DNA from: Bacillota bacterium
GTDB lineage: Bacteria > Bacillota > Clostridia > Acetivibrionales > JANLFN01
Length of the DNA: 40,784 bases
Direction of reading: 5' to 3'
Assembly: GCA_023397675.1 (NCBI GenBank)
Contig: JAEWTV010000068.1
Location: forward strand, 1 to 40,784
Both the position numbers and the translations under genes were made by a program. Below, piece after piece: positions 34,055-40,784 of this stretch (its first letter is position 1; every line of letters starts with the position of its first letter). The notes beneath the pieces are model-generated. The model had not been told where the DNA came from. It was given only the letters and a program-made list of their open reading frames with translations, and did no database searches.

Positions 34055-34546
34055 ATGTCAGAACTTTTAGAGGAACTTTCGGATCAGGAAGTCGATACGC
34101 AAAGAGGTAAGTTTTTAACATTCAATTTAGGCAACGAGTACTACGGAATCGAAATAAGATTTGTAACAGAGATAATAGGAATTCAGGCTATAACAGAGGT
34201 GCCTGAGCTTCCAGACTACATTAAAGGGATAATTAATCTAAGAGGGAAGATAATCCCTGTAATGGATGTAAGAATAAGGTTTAAAAAAGCTCCTGTAAAT
34301 TACAACGACAGGACCTGCGTGATTGTAATTGATATTAAGGATATTTCAATCGGACTAATAGTTGACAGTGTATCTGAAGTTTTAGCCATACCCGATCAGG
34401 ATATTGTACCGCCTCCTGAGTTAAACAAGGGAGGGAACCGGTATATAAAGAGCATAGGAAAAGTTGGAAATGATGTAAAATTGATTCTCGATTGCTATAA
34501 ATTATTAAACGATGATGAAATAGATACAATAACAAACAAGCTATAA
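34055..34546 (+). CDS. cheW: Chemotaxis coupling protein CheW (operon 2)
   Basis: This is a CheW-domain protein of 163 residues: YGIEIRFVTEIIG, EVPELPDYIKGIINLRGKII, GLIVDSVSEVLAIPDQDI. It is closely related to CheW of operon 1 along its whole length. ATG 34055 follows AAGGAGAG at 34041-34048; TTG 34049 overlaps this site. It couples the receptor encoded next to CheA2. Confidence 0.93.
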   Translation: MSELLEELSDQEVDTQRGKFLTFNLGNEYYGIEIRFVTEIIGIQAITEVPELPDYIKGIINLRGKIIPVMDVRIRFKKAPVNYNDRTCVIVIDIKDISIGLIVDSVSEVLAIPDQDIVPPPELNKGGNRYIKSIGKVGNDVKLILDCYKLLNDDEIDTITNKL

Positions 34547-34560
34547 GAGGGGGCTTTTAT

Positions 34561-37026
34561 ATGAATTCAAAACGCAATATCAAAAAAAATGTTGAATCAT
34601 TTTTATGGTTTACACTTCTGGCACTTTTTGCAGCTGTAATAGGGATAGTTGCCTATGTTCTGCTTGATTTTATGCACGTTGCAATTAGAATACTGCTTAT
34701 TGCTTTAGTAGAAATTATGGTTTCTATAGGTATAAGCTATATTGTTAATTCTGCTGTAAACAAACCCTTGAAAAAAATAGCCGAAATAACAGAAAAGATT
34801 GCTTCAGGTGAACATGTTGCAGATATTGATTTAAATAAAACTGGGGATATATCAATCATTACCGAAGGTTTAAAAAAAATTTCGGATAGGATAGACTGGT
34901 ATGAAGGAATTATAGATGCAGTTCCTTTCCCGGTACATGTTATAGATAATGATATGAATTGGACATATCTTAACAAGGCTTTTGAAAAGCTTATGGTTGA
35001 TCAGGGCGTTGCAAAGGATAGAAAAGATGCATGTGGAAAGCCTTGCAGCAGTGCTGGAGCAAATATTTGCAATACTCAGAATTGTGGTATAAAGCAGCTT
35101 CTAAAAGGAAATCCTGAAAGCTATTTTGATTGGTGTGGAATGAATTGCAAACAGGATACATCATTCCTGAGAAATAAAAAAGGTGAAAAGATCGGTTATG
35201 TTGAGGTCGTTACCGACCTTACTTCAATACTTAAGGTAAATGCATACAACAAGGCTGAAGTGGAAAGAGTTGCAACAAATCTTGACCTCCTTTCGGAAGG
35301 AATCCTTGATATGAATTTAGAGGTTAAGGAAGCTGACCAATATACAAAGGAAGCAAAGGAAAACTTTGTTAAGATTAATAATAACCTTATAAAAGTAAAA
35401 AATGCAATAAACCTGATGACGGAAGATGCTGAAATGCTTTCAGATGCAGCAATTGAAGGAAAACTTAATACAAGGGCAGATGCGTCGAAGCATAACGGCG
35501 AATACAGAAAAGTTGTTGAAGGTGTTAACAAAACACTCGATTCAGTTATTGTACCTATAAATGAAGCAATAGAGGTTGTAGCAAAGTTTGCTGTAAATGA
35601 TTATACTACCAGTGTTTCAGGTAATTATAAAGGTATGCTGGGGGACTTTGCAGAGGCGATCAATACTGTCCGCACTAGGCTGCTAAGCGTTCAGGATGCC
35701 GTAATGAGGATTTCAAAGGGTGACACAACAAGGCTTGAAGAGTTTAATAAGGTGGGTAAGCGGTCTGAAAATGATATGATAATGCCTTCTTGTATTGCTG
35801 CTATGCAGGCTATTCGGGATTTGATAAATGATGCGGCATTGTTGGCGAATGCAGCTGTCAAGGGCGACTTAAGTGTAAGAAGTAAAATTGATGGTTTGGA
35901 GGGTGGATATAAAGATATAATTGAAGGTATGAACAAGACTCTTGATGCAATTGTGAAACCTATTAAAGAAGCATCTGATGTAATGCAGGAAATGGCGGAA
36001 GGAAACCTGACAGTAAATATGGATGGAAGCTATGAGGGAGATTATGCTAAAATAAAAGAAGCACTTAATTTTACAATAAAGTCCTTTAATGAAGTTTTAA
36101 ATAATATAAATACTTCAACAGCGCAGGTTGCATCAGGAGCAAGACAGGTGTCAGATTCAGCACAGGCATTATCACAGGGGTCGACTGAACAGGCAAGTTC
36201 TATTGAACAGCTTACGGCATCCATGGAAGAAATTGCGAGCCAAACGAAGAACAATGCTTCAAATGCTAATCAGGCAAATGAATTAGCTTTAGCTGCAAAA
36301 GGCGGGGCTGTAAAGGGTAATAATCAAATGAAGGAAATGCTTAAGGCAATGGATGACATAAATGAAGCATCTGCAAATATTTCTAAGATTATAAAGGTAA
36401 TTGATGAAATTGCATTCCAGACTAATATTCTTGCGCTTAACGCCGCAGTTGAAGCTGCAAGGGCGGGACAGCACGGTAAAGGGTTTGCCGTAGTTGCCGA
36501 GGAGGTAAGAAATCTTGCGGCAAGATCTGCAAATGCAGCAAAGGAAACAACAGTGCTGATAGAAGGCACAATCAAGAAGGTTGAAGGCGGAACCAAGATT
36601 GCTAATGAAACTGCGGATGCGCTTAACAGAATTGTTGAAGATGTGGCAAAGGCTGCAAATATAGTGGGAGATATAGCTTTGGCATCCAATGAGCAGGCTA
36701 CAGGTATCGCACAGGTTAATCAGGGTATTTTACAGGTTTCAGAGGTAACTCAAACAAACTCTGCAACGTCAGAGGAAAGTGCAGCAGCAAGTGAGGAACT
36801 CTCAAGCCAGGCAGAAATACTTAAGGATATGGTTTCCAAATTTAAGCTTAAGAGATCTGCAGCACACTCATATTCAGAAATATCTGATTTAAACCCTGAT
36901 ATTATCAAAATGCTTCAAAATATTTCAGACAATAAAAAAGATACAGCTAATATTGAGGCAAAAAATGAAATCTCAGCAAAGAAGCCCAGAATAGTTCTCA
37001 ATGACGGTGAGTTTGGCAAATATTAA
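34561..37026 (+). CDS. Chemoreceptor with Cys-rich PAS and poly-HAMP region
   Basis: This is an 821-residue receptor. Two membrane helices lie at about 14-34 and 38-62 with almost no loop between, so there is no outside sensor. A HAMP domain follows, then a cytoplasmic PAS domain (~115-225, AVPFPVHVIDNDMNWTYLN) with seven cysteines (DACGKPCSS, ICNTQNCGI, WCGMNCKQD). Further HAMP-like segments (~240-500) precede the signalling domain with FQTNILALNAAVEAARAGQ. The tail ends in LNDGEFGKY, like the operon 1 receptor. The Cys-rich PAS may bind a metal, heme or Fe-S cluster and read redox or gas signals; this is inference. ATG 34561 follows AGAGGGGG. Confidence 0.92.
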   Translation: MNSKRNIKKNVESFLWFTLLALFAAVIGIVAYVLLDFMHVAIRILLIALVEIMVSIGISYIVNSAVNKPLKKIAEITEKIASGEHVADIDLNKTGDISIITEGLKKISDRIDWYEGIIDAVPFPVHVIDNDMNWTYLNKAFEKLMVDQGVAKDRKDACGKPCSSAGANICNTQNCGIKQLLKGNPESYFDWCGMNCKQDTSFLRNKKGEKIGYVEVVTDLTSILKVNAYNKAEVERVATNLDLLSEGILDMNLEVKEADQYTKEAKENFVKINNNLIKVKNAINLMTEDAEMLSDAAIEGKLNTRADASKHNGEYRKVVEGVNKTLDSVIVPINEAIEVVAKFAVNDYTTSVSGNYKGMLGDFAEAINTVRTRLLSVQDAVMRISKGDTTRLEEFNKVGKRSENDMIMPSCIAAMQAIRDLINDAALLANAAVKGDLSVRSKIDGLEGGYKDIIEGMNKTLDAIVKPIKEASDVMQEMAEGNLTVNMDGSYEGDYAKIKEALNFTIKSFNEVLNNINTSTAQVASGARQVSDSAQALSQGSTEQASSIEQLTASMEEIASQTKNNASNANQANELALAAKGGAVKGNNQMKEMLKAMDDINEASANISKIIKVIDEIAFQTNILALNAAVEAARAGQHGKGFAVVAEEVRNLAARSANAAKETTVLIEGTIKKVEGGTKIANETADALNRIVEDVAKAANIVGDIALASNEQATGIAQVNQGILQVSEVTQTNSATSEESAAASEELSSQAEILKDMVSKFKLKRSAAHSYSEISDLNPDIIKMLQNISDNKKDTANIEAKNEISAKKPRIVLNDGEFGKY

Positions 37027-37036
37027 TTACTAAATG

Positions 37037-37062
37037 CTCCGGGGAGATTACCCTCCCCGGAG
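37037..37062 (+). other. Perfect GC-rich hairpin between mcp and cheR
   Basis: CTCCGGGGAG at 37037-37046 pairs with CTCCCCGGAG at 37053-37062 around ATTACC. No T run follows, so it is not a standard terminator. It could mark an RNA processing or stability site, or lower expression of the last three genes. Confidence 0.75.
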
Positions 37063-37082
37063 TATAGACTAAGGTGGCTGCA

Positions 37083-37898
37083 ATGATATCGATAACGGAT
37101 AAGGAATTTAAAGAATTAGCATGTTACATTAAAGAAAATTATGGTATTAATCTGAAACCGGAGAAGCAATCGCTTGTAAATACCAGACTAAACAGCGTGC
37201 TTGCACAAAAGAATTTCTCCAGCTTTTCTGATTATTATCAATATCTGGTTGCAGATAAAACAGGCGAAGCTTTGTCAACCCTGATAGATAAAATTACAAC
37301 CAACCACACATTTTTTATGAGGGAAGCTGAGCATTTTTATTACTTCAGAGATAATGTATTACCCTATTTGGGAAAGACAATCAAAGACGGTAATTTAAGA
37401 ATATGGTGTGCAGGTTGTTCTACCGGCGAGGAGTCATATACTCTTGCAATGCTTATAGATGAATATGTAAAAATGAATAACAAACAATGGGATAAAAGGC
37501 TGCTTGCAACGGATATTTCAAGCAAGGTTCTTGATACAGCTGTAAAAGGTATTTATGAGAATGAGTCTATTGCTACTTTACCTGCAAACATGAAGTTAAG
37601 CTATTTTAAAAAGCTCGACAGCCAAAATTCTTCCGTTGTTGACAGCCTCAAGGAGCAGGTTATATACAGAAGATTTAATCTTATGGAAGATGTATTTCCG
37701 TTTAAAAAGAAATTTCATGTTATTTTCTGCAGAAATGTTATGATTTATTTTGATAACATAACAAAAATGAATCTGGTTAATAAATTCTATGATCTTACCG
37801 AGCCTGGAGGATATCTTTTTATCGGCCATTCCGAATCTCTCATGAGGGATGAAACAAAGTATAAATATATTATGCCTGCTGTATACCGGAGGGAATAA
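37083..37898 (+). CDS. cheR: Chemoreceptor methyltransferase CheR
   Basis: CheR methylates glutamates of receptors with SAM. The small N-terminal helical domain has LVNTRLNSVL and TTNHTFFMREAEHF; the catalytic domain has LRIWCAGCSTGEESYTLAMLI, LATDISSKVLDTA, VIFCRNVMIYFD and GGYLFIGHSESL. The 271 residues match CheR. ATG 37083 follows AAGGTGG at 37071-37077. It is inside operon 2 directly after the receptor and a hairpin, but no cheB gene is present in the window. Confidence 0.93.
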   Translation: MISITDKEFKELACYIKENYGINLKPEKQSLVNTRLNSVLAQKNFSSFSDYYQYLVADKTGEALSTLIDKITTNHTFFMREAEHFYYFRDNVLPYLGKTIKDGNLRIWCAGCSTGEESYTLAMLIDEYVKMNNKQWDKRLLATDISSKVLDTAVKGIYENESIATLPANMKLSYFKKLDSQNSSVVDSLKEQVIYRRFNLMEDVFPFKKKFHVIFCRNVMIYFDNITKMNLVNKFYDLTEPGGYLFIGHSESLMRDETKYKYIMPAVYRRE

Positions 37899-37901
37899 AA
37901 T

Positions 37902-40157
37902 ATGGAAGAATCAACTCAAACCGAAAACAGTGATATCCACAATTATTATAAATCTATAATTGACAGTTTCCCTGATATGTTCTTAGTAACTAGCCTTAAT
38001 CAGGGTTTTATCTATGCAAATAAGACGACATTAGACTTTTTTAAAAAGGATTCAAATTCCCTGGTTAATATGAACTGGTCCAATAATATTCATCCGGATG
38101 ATGTGAGTTTGTATAATAAAGTCTATTCCAGAGCATTTGAAAAAAAAGTTTCGTTTGAATTAAGATACCGTTTGCTAAGACATGACGGTAAATACAGGTG
38201 GATATTTGATATTCATTCCCCTGTCTATGATTTAAACAATAATTTTAACGGCTATATCTGTATTTGCAAGGATATAACTGAGATTACAGAAAATAGGGAG
38301 GAACTTGAAAAATACAAGGTCCTTTCAGACAACGCTCAGGATTTAATATTGTTTATTAAGGCAGACGGAAGCATAATTGATGCTAATAAATCTGCTCTCG
38401 GTGCATATCAGTATACCCTTCATGAACTATGTTCACTCAAAATATATGACCTCATGAATAATAGTGTAGATGTCAAAGAAATGATTATAAAAGGTCTTTC
38501 TACTGGAGTAATCTTTAAAACTTTCCATCTGAGAAAAGATGGGATCTCTTTCCCAGTAGAAATAAGTATGAAAGGAACAATAGTTAACAAAAGGAAAATT
38601 CTTATTTGTATTATCAGGGATATTACCGAAAGAAAAGAGGTAGAAGAGGAATTAAGGCGTGCGAAAAAAGAAGCAGAATCGGCTAATAAATCAAAAAGCG
38701 AATTTTTAGCAAATATGAGCCATGAAATAAGAACACCGATTAATGGAATTATAGGAATGATTGACCTTACTTTAATGTCGGAACTTAATGAGGAACAGAG
38801 GGAGAATCTGCAAACTGCAAAAAACTGTGCGGATTCATTAATAAATATAATAAATGATATACTCGATTTTTCCAAAATGGAGGCTAAAAAGCTTGTTATA
38901 GAAAACATTAACTTTAACTTCAAGGAGCTTATAAATAATGTTATAAAGGTTCACAGCCTAAGGGCAAGGAGTAAAAACCTGAAACTTGATTATTCTGTAG
39001 CTCCAGAGATTCCATCATTTTTGGTGAGCGATGCTAACAGACTGCTGCAAATACTTAATAATCTGATAAATAACGCTATTAAGTTTACCAGCAGTGGAGG
39101 AGTTACATTATCAGTTTCAAGCAAAGTGATGTCATCTCAAATAGTAAAACTTACATTTACTGTTTCAGATACAGGTATAGGTATTTCGCAAGAGCATATA
39201 AACAGGCTTTTTAAAAGTTTTAGTCAGATAGACAGTTCTTATACAAGAAAATACGGAGGAACGGGACTGGGGCTTGTAATATCCAAACAGCTTACAGAAA
39301 TGATGAATGGTGAGATGTGGGTAGAAAGCGAAGAAGGAAAGGGGAGCAGCTTTTACTTTACTATACAGGCGCAAATCGGGTATGAAGAGGAAAACTTCAA
39401 TATTAATCCTGCCTTAAGCAAAATAAGGGCAAAAAGAAAAATTCTTTTGGTCGAGGATGATAAAGTAAACCAAAGAGTTATTTGTGAAATGCTTAAAAAG
39501 AAGGGCTATTGTGTATTGTTGGCAGGTAACGGCCTTGACGCACTGGAAACTGTAGCAAAAGAATTTGTAGATTTAATCCTTATGGATATACAAATGCCTT
39601 TGATGGGTGGTATTGAGGCAACAAAAAAAATTCGTGAATGGGAGAAAGCATCTCAAAAAGCACATACCCCAATAGTAGCTTTAACAGCTTTTGCATTGCA
39701 AGGTGACAGAGAAAAATTTATATGTGCCGGAATGGATGAATATTTGTCAAAGCCTGTTAGGATGAATGAGTTGTATGGTACTATTGACAGGATAATTCAC
39801 AGTAATAGTAAGATGATTGATTATAATGAAATTCCAATGTTGGATTCAGATGGCAATATAGTTTTCCGCAGCACCCATGTCCCAAAAACACAAGAAATAT
39901 TAATACCGATTACAAATCAAATTTCTGATAATATTACAGAACTAATTAATGGGTTGCTGAAAAGTAATCCGGATAGTATTGAAATTACAGCCCACAAAAT
40001 AAAGGAATTATTTAGCCAAATAGAAGAGGAAAATCTAAAAAGTATAGCTTTTAAAGTAGAACTTGCAGCCAGAAGGGGTAATTTAAAAGAAGCAGCAGTT
40101 ATAGTTAAGCAGCTTAGCAACGAATTTGAGACATATAAAAAACATATAGGGGGCTAA
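37902..40157 (+). CDS. Cytoplasmic hybrid histidine kinase (PAS-PAS-HisKA-HATPase-REC-Hpt-like)
   Basis: In 751 residues without membrane helices, two PAS domains (~12-125, ~140-250) are followed by HisKA with His near 270 (FLANMSHEIRTPING), HATPase (NRLLQILNNLINNAIKFT, YGGTGLGLVISKQL), a receiver domain (~510-635, LLVEDDKVNQ, Asp near 561 in LILMDIQMP, SKPV) and a C-terminal ~100-residue part. That last part looks like an Hpt domain: AHKIKELF contains a His near residue 696, but the usual KGS after it is replaced by KEL. ATG 37902 follows GGAGGG. The response regulator gene follows after two bases, so a phosphorelay His-Asp-His-Asp is likely. Confidence 0.9.
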   Translation: MEESTQTENSDIHNYYKSIIDSFPDMFLVTSLNQGFIYANKTTLDFFKKDSNSLVNMNWSNNIHPDDVSLYNKVYSRAFEKKVSFELRYRLLRHDGKYRWIFDIHSPVYDLNNNFNGYICICKDITEITENREELEKYKVLSDNAQDLILFIKADGSIIDANKSALGAYQYTLHELCSLKIYDLMNNSVDVKEMIIKGLSTGVIFKTFHLRKDGISFPVEISMKGTIVNKRKILICIIRDITERKEVEEELRRAKKEAESANKSKSEFLANMSHEIRTPINGIIGMIDLTLMSELNEEQRENLQTAKNCADSLINIINDILDFSKMEAKKLVIENINFNFKELINNVIKVHSLRARSKNLKLDYSVAPEIPSFLVSDANRLLQILNNLINNAIKFTSSGGVTLSVSSKVMSSQIVKLTFTVSDTGIGISQEHINRLFKSFSQIDSSYTRKYGGTGLGLVISKQLTEMMNGEMWVESEEGKGSSFYFTIQAQIGYEEENFNINPALSKIRAKRKILLVEDDKVNQRVICEMLKKKGYCVLLAGNGLDALETVAKEFVDLILMDIQMPLMGGIEATKKIREWEKASQKAHTPIVALTAFALQGDREKFICAGMDEYLSKPVRMNELYGTIDRIIHSNSKMIDYNEIPMLDSDGNIVFRSTHVPKTQEILIPITNQISDNITELINGLLKSNPDSIEITAHKIKELFSQIEEENLKSIAFKVELAARRGNLKEAAVIVKQLSNEFETYKKHIGG

Positions 40158-40159
40158 TT

Positions 40160-40567
40160 ATGTTGAAAATTTTAGTAGCAGAAGATGATATGGTGAGCAG
40201 AAAGTTCTTAAGCAAATTCCTTTCCCAATATGGTGAGTGTGATATTGTGGTAGACGGATTAGAAGCAATAGATGCATATATGATTTCAATGAGAGATAAA
40301 AAGCCGTATGATCTTATATGCCTTGATATTATGATGCCTAAGATTGATGGTGTAAAAGTACTTCAAGCAATAAGGGATCTTGAAACTCAAAAAGGTCTTC
40401 TCCCTGAGAAAAGGGTTAAGATCATAATGACAACTGCACTTGCAGAAACAGACCTTGTTCAAAAGGCTTTTGAGTACGGGTGTGAAGCATATGCTTCAAA
40501 GCCTATAAACACAGAAAAGTTTGTTGTAGTTTTAAAAAAACTTGGACTTATTGCAGATGATGAATAG
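40160..40567 (+). CDS. Single-domain response regulator
   Basis: This is a CheY-like receiver of 135 residues: VAEDDMVSRKFLSKFL, phosphoacceptor Asp56 in ICLDIMMPKIDG, IMTTALAE and YASKPINTEKF. There is no output domain. ATG 40160 lies two bases after the hybrid kinase gene and behind AGGGGG. It is the likely last receiver of the kinase relay and may link it to the chemosensory proteins. It closes operon 2. Confidence 0.92.
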   Translation: MLKILVAEDDMVSRKFLSKFLSQYGECDIVVDGLEAIDAYMISMRDKKPYDLICLDIMMPKIDGVKVLQAIRDLETQKGLLPEKRVKIIMTTALAETDLVQKAFEYGCEAYASKPINTEKFVVVLKKLGLIADDE

Positions 40568-40577
40568 AGTAGTGGGA

Positions 40578-40592
40578 GGGGACGCTTCTCAA
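40578..40592 (+). repeat. REP-like motif copy 3, before the transposase
   Basis: GGGGACGCTTCTCAA matches the first 15 bases of copy 1 exactly. It is 74 bases upstream of a REP-associated transposase start codon, which is the usual place for such a motif. Confidence 0.8.
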
Positions 40593-40665
40593 CAAGTGAC
40601 AAAAAATTACAAATAGTACTACCAATAATCTGCATAATATGGTAAAATGTTACTGGAGTGATTAG

Positions 40666-40784
40666 ATGCCACGTAAAGCAAGACTTAAATCTCCGGAATC
40701 TATTTACCATATAATTTGCAGAAGTGTTTCGGAGGTTCCACTTTTTAGGAATAATGAAGATAAAGACTATTATCTGTCGTTACT
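40666..40784 (+). CDS. REP-associated tyrosine transposase (RAYT/Y1), 5' part
   Basis: The frame runs off the window. It starts at ATG 40666 behind TGGAGTG and reads MPRKARLKSPESIYHIICR, then SVSEVPLFRNNEDKDYYLSL. This is the N-terminus of the IS200-like Y1 transposase group called RAYT, including the YHI/CRS stretch before the HuH active site, which would lie beyond the edge. These domesticated transposases spread short palindromic repeats. Only about 40 residues are visible, and the intact state cannot be judged. Confidence 0.8.
   Translation, partial: MPRKARLKSPESIYHIICRSVSEVPLFRNNEDKDYYLSL

Overview
The window reads as chromosomal DNA of an anaerobic, low-GC, Gram-positive member of the Clostridia, probably of the Ruminiclostridium / Clostridium cluster III type. 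The support is the AT-rich coding bias, strong AGGAGG-type ribosome binding sites, frequent TTG and GTG starts, a two-subunit 2-oxoacid:ferredoxin oxidoreductase, a c-di-GMP-I riboswitch and clostridial-style methyl-accepting proteins. The assignment rests on gene content only.

Layout. 1-200: unusually GC-rich DNA that folds into strong hairpins, probably the 3' part of a structured non-coding RNA. 288-2094: a possible 24-residue peptide gene and a MASE3 membrane sensor with a PP2C/SpoIIE phosphatase. 2342-5056: a 47-residue acidic peptide and a 2-oxoacid:ferredoxin oxidoreductase (korA, korB). 5224-6444: a GreA-like factor, a nitroreductase and a small Cys-rich protein. 6578-6917: no convincing gene, but a run of long hairpins, several with GAAA loops, whose G.U pairs point to a plus-strand RNA. 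7000-12102: chemotaxis operon 1 (cheY-cheA-cheW-mcp), behind a promoter, a tandem repeat, a c-di-GMP-I riboswitch and an intrinsic terminator. 12150-18530: arginine decarboxylase, topoisomerase III (opposite strand), then an HD protein, a YfcE-like phosphodiesterase and an ABC-type ATPase. 18694-22372: alkaline phosphatase, PAP2 phosphatase, a zinc-dependent phospholipase C-like protein and a flavodoxin. 22410-25817: a strong promoter and terminator-bearing leader ahead of a tight five-gene operon (methyltransferase, acetyltransferase-methyltransferase fusion, Fe-S protein, TIGR04076-like protein, Dabb protein). 25887-30651: methionine aminopeptidase, a methyltransferase, a YdcF protein, a PadR-flavodoxin-MBL operon on the minus strand, and a DUF3795 protein. 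30795-40567: chemosensory operon 2 (tetR-cheY-cheA-cheW-mcp-cheR-hybrid kinase-response regulator). 40578-end: a REP-like motif and the start of a REP-associated (RAYT/Y1) transposase.

How the parts fit. The two chemosensory operons share the cheY-cheA-cheW-mcp order, the same protein lengths around the phosphorylation sites and the same receptor C-terminal tail, so they look like copies of one cassette. Their controls differ: operon 1 has a c-di-GMP-dependent leader, operon 2 a perfect sigma-A promoter and its own TetR gene. Operon 2 adds CheR and a cytoplasmic phosphorelay, and its receptor appears to sense inside the cell through a Cys-rich PAS domain. Neither carries cheB, cheC or cheD here. 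The least explained elements are the hairpin-array RNA at 6578-6917, the leader at 22445-22552 and its five-gene operon, and the GC-rich RNA at the left edge.
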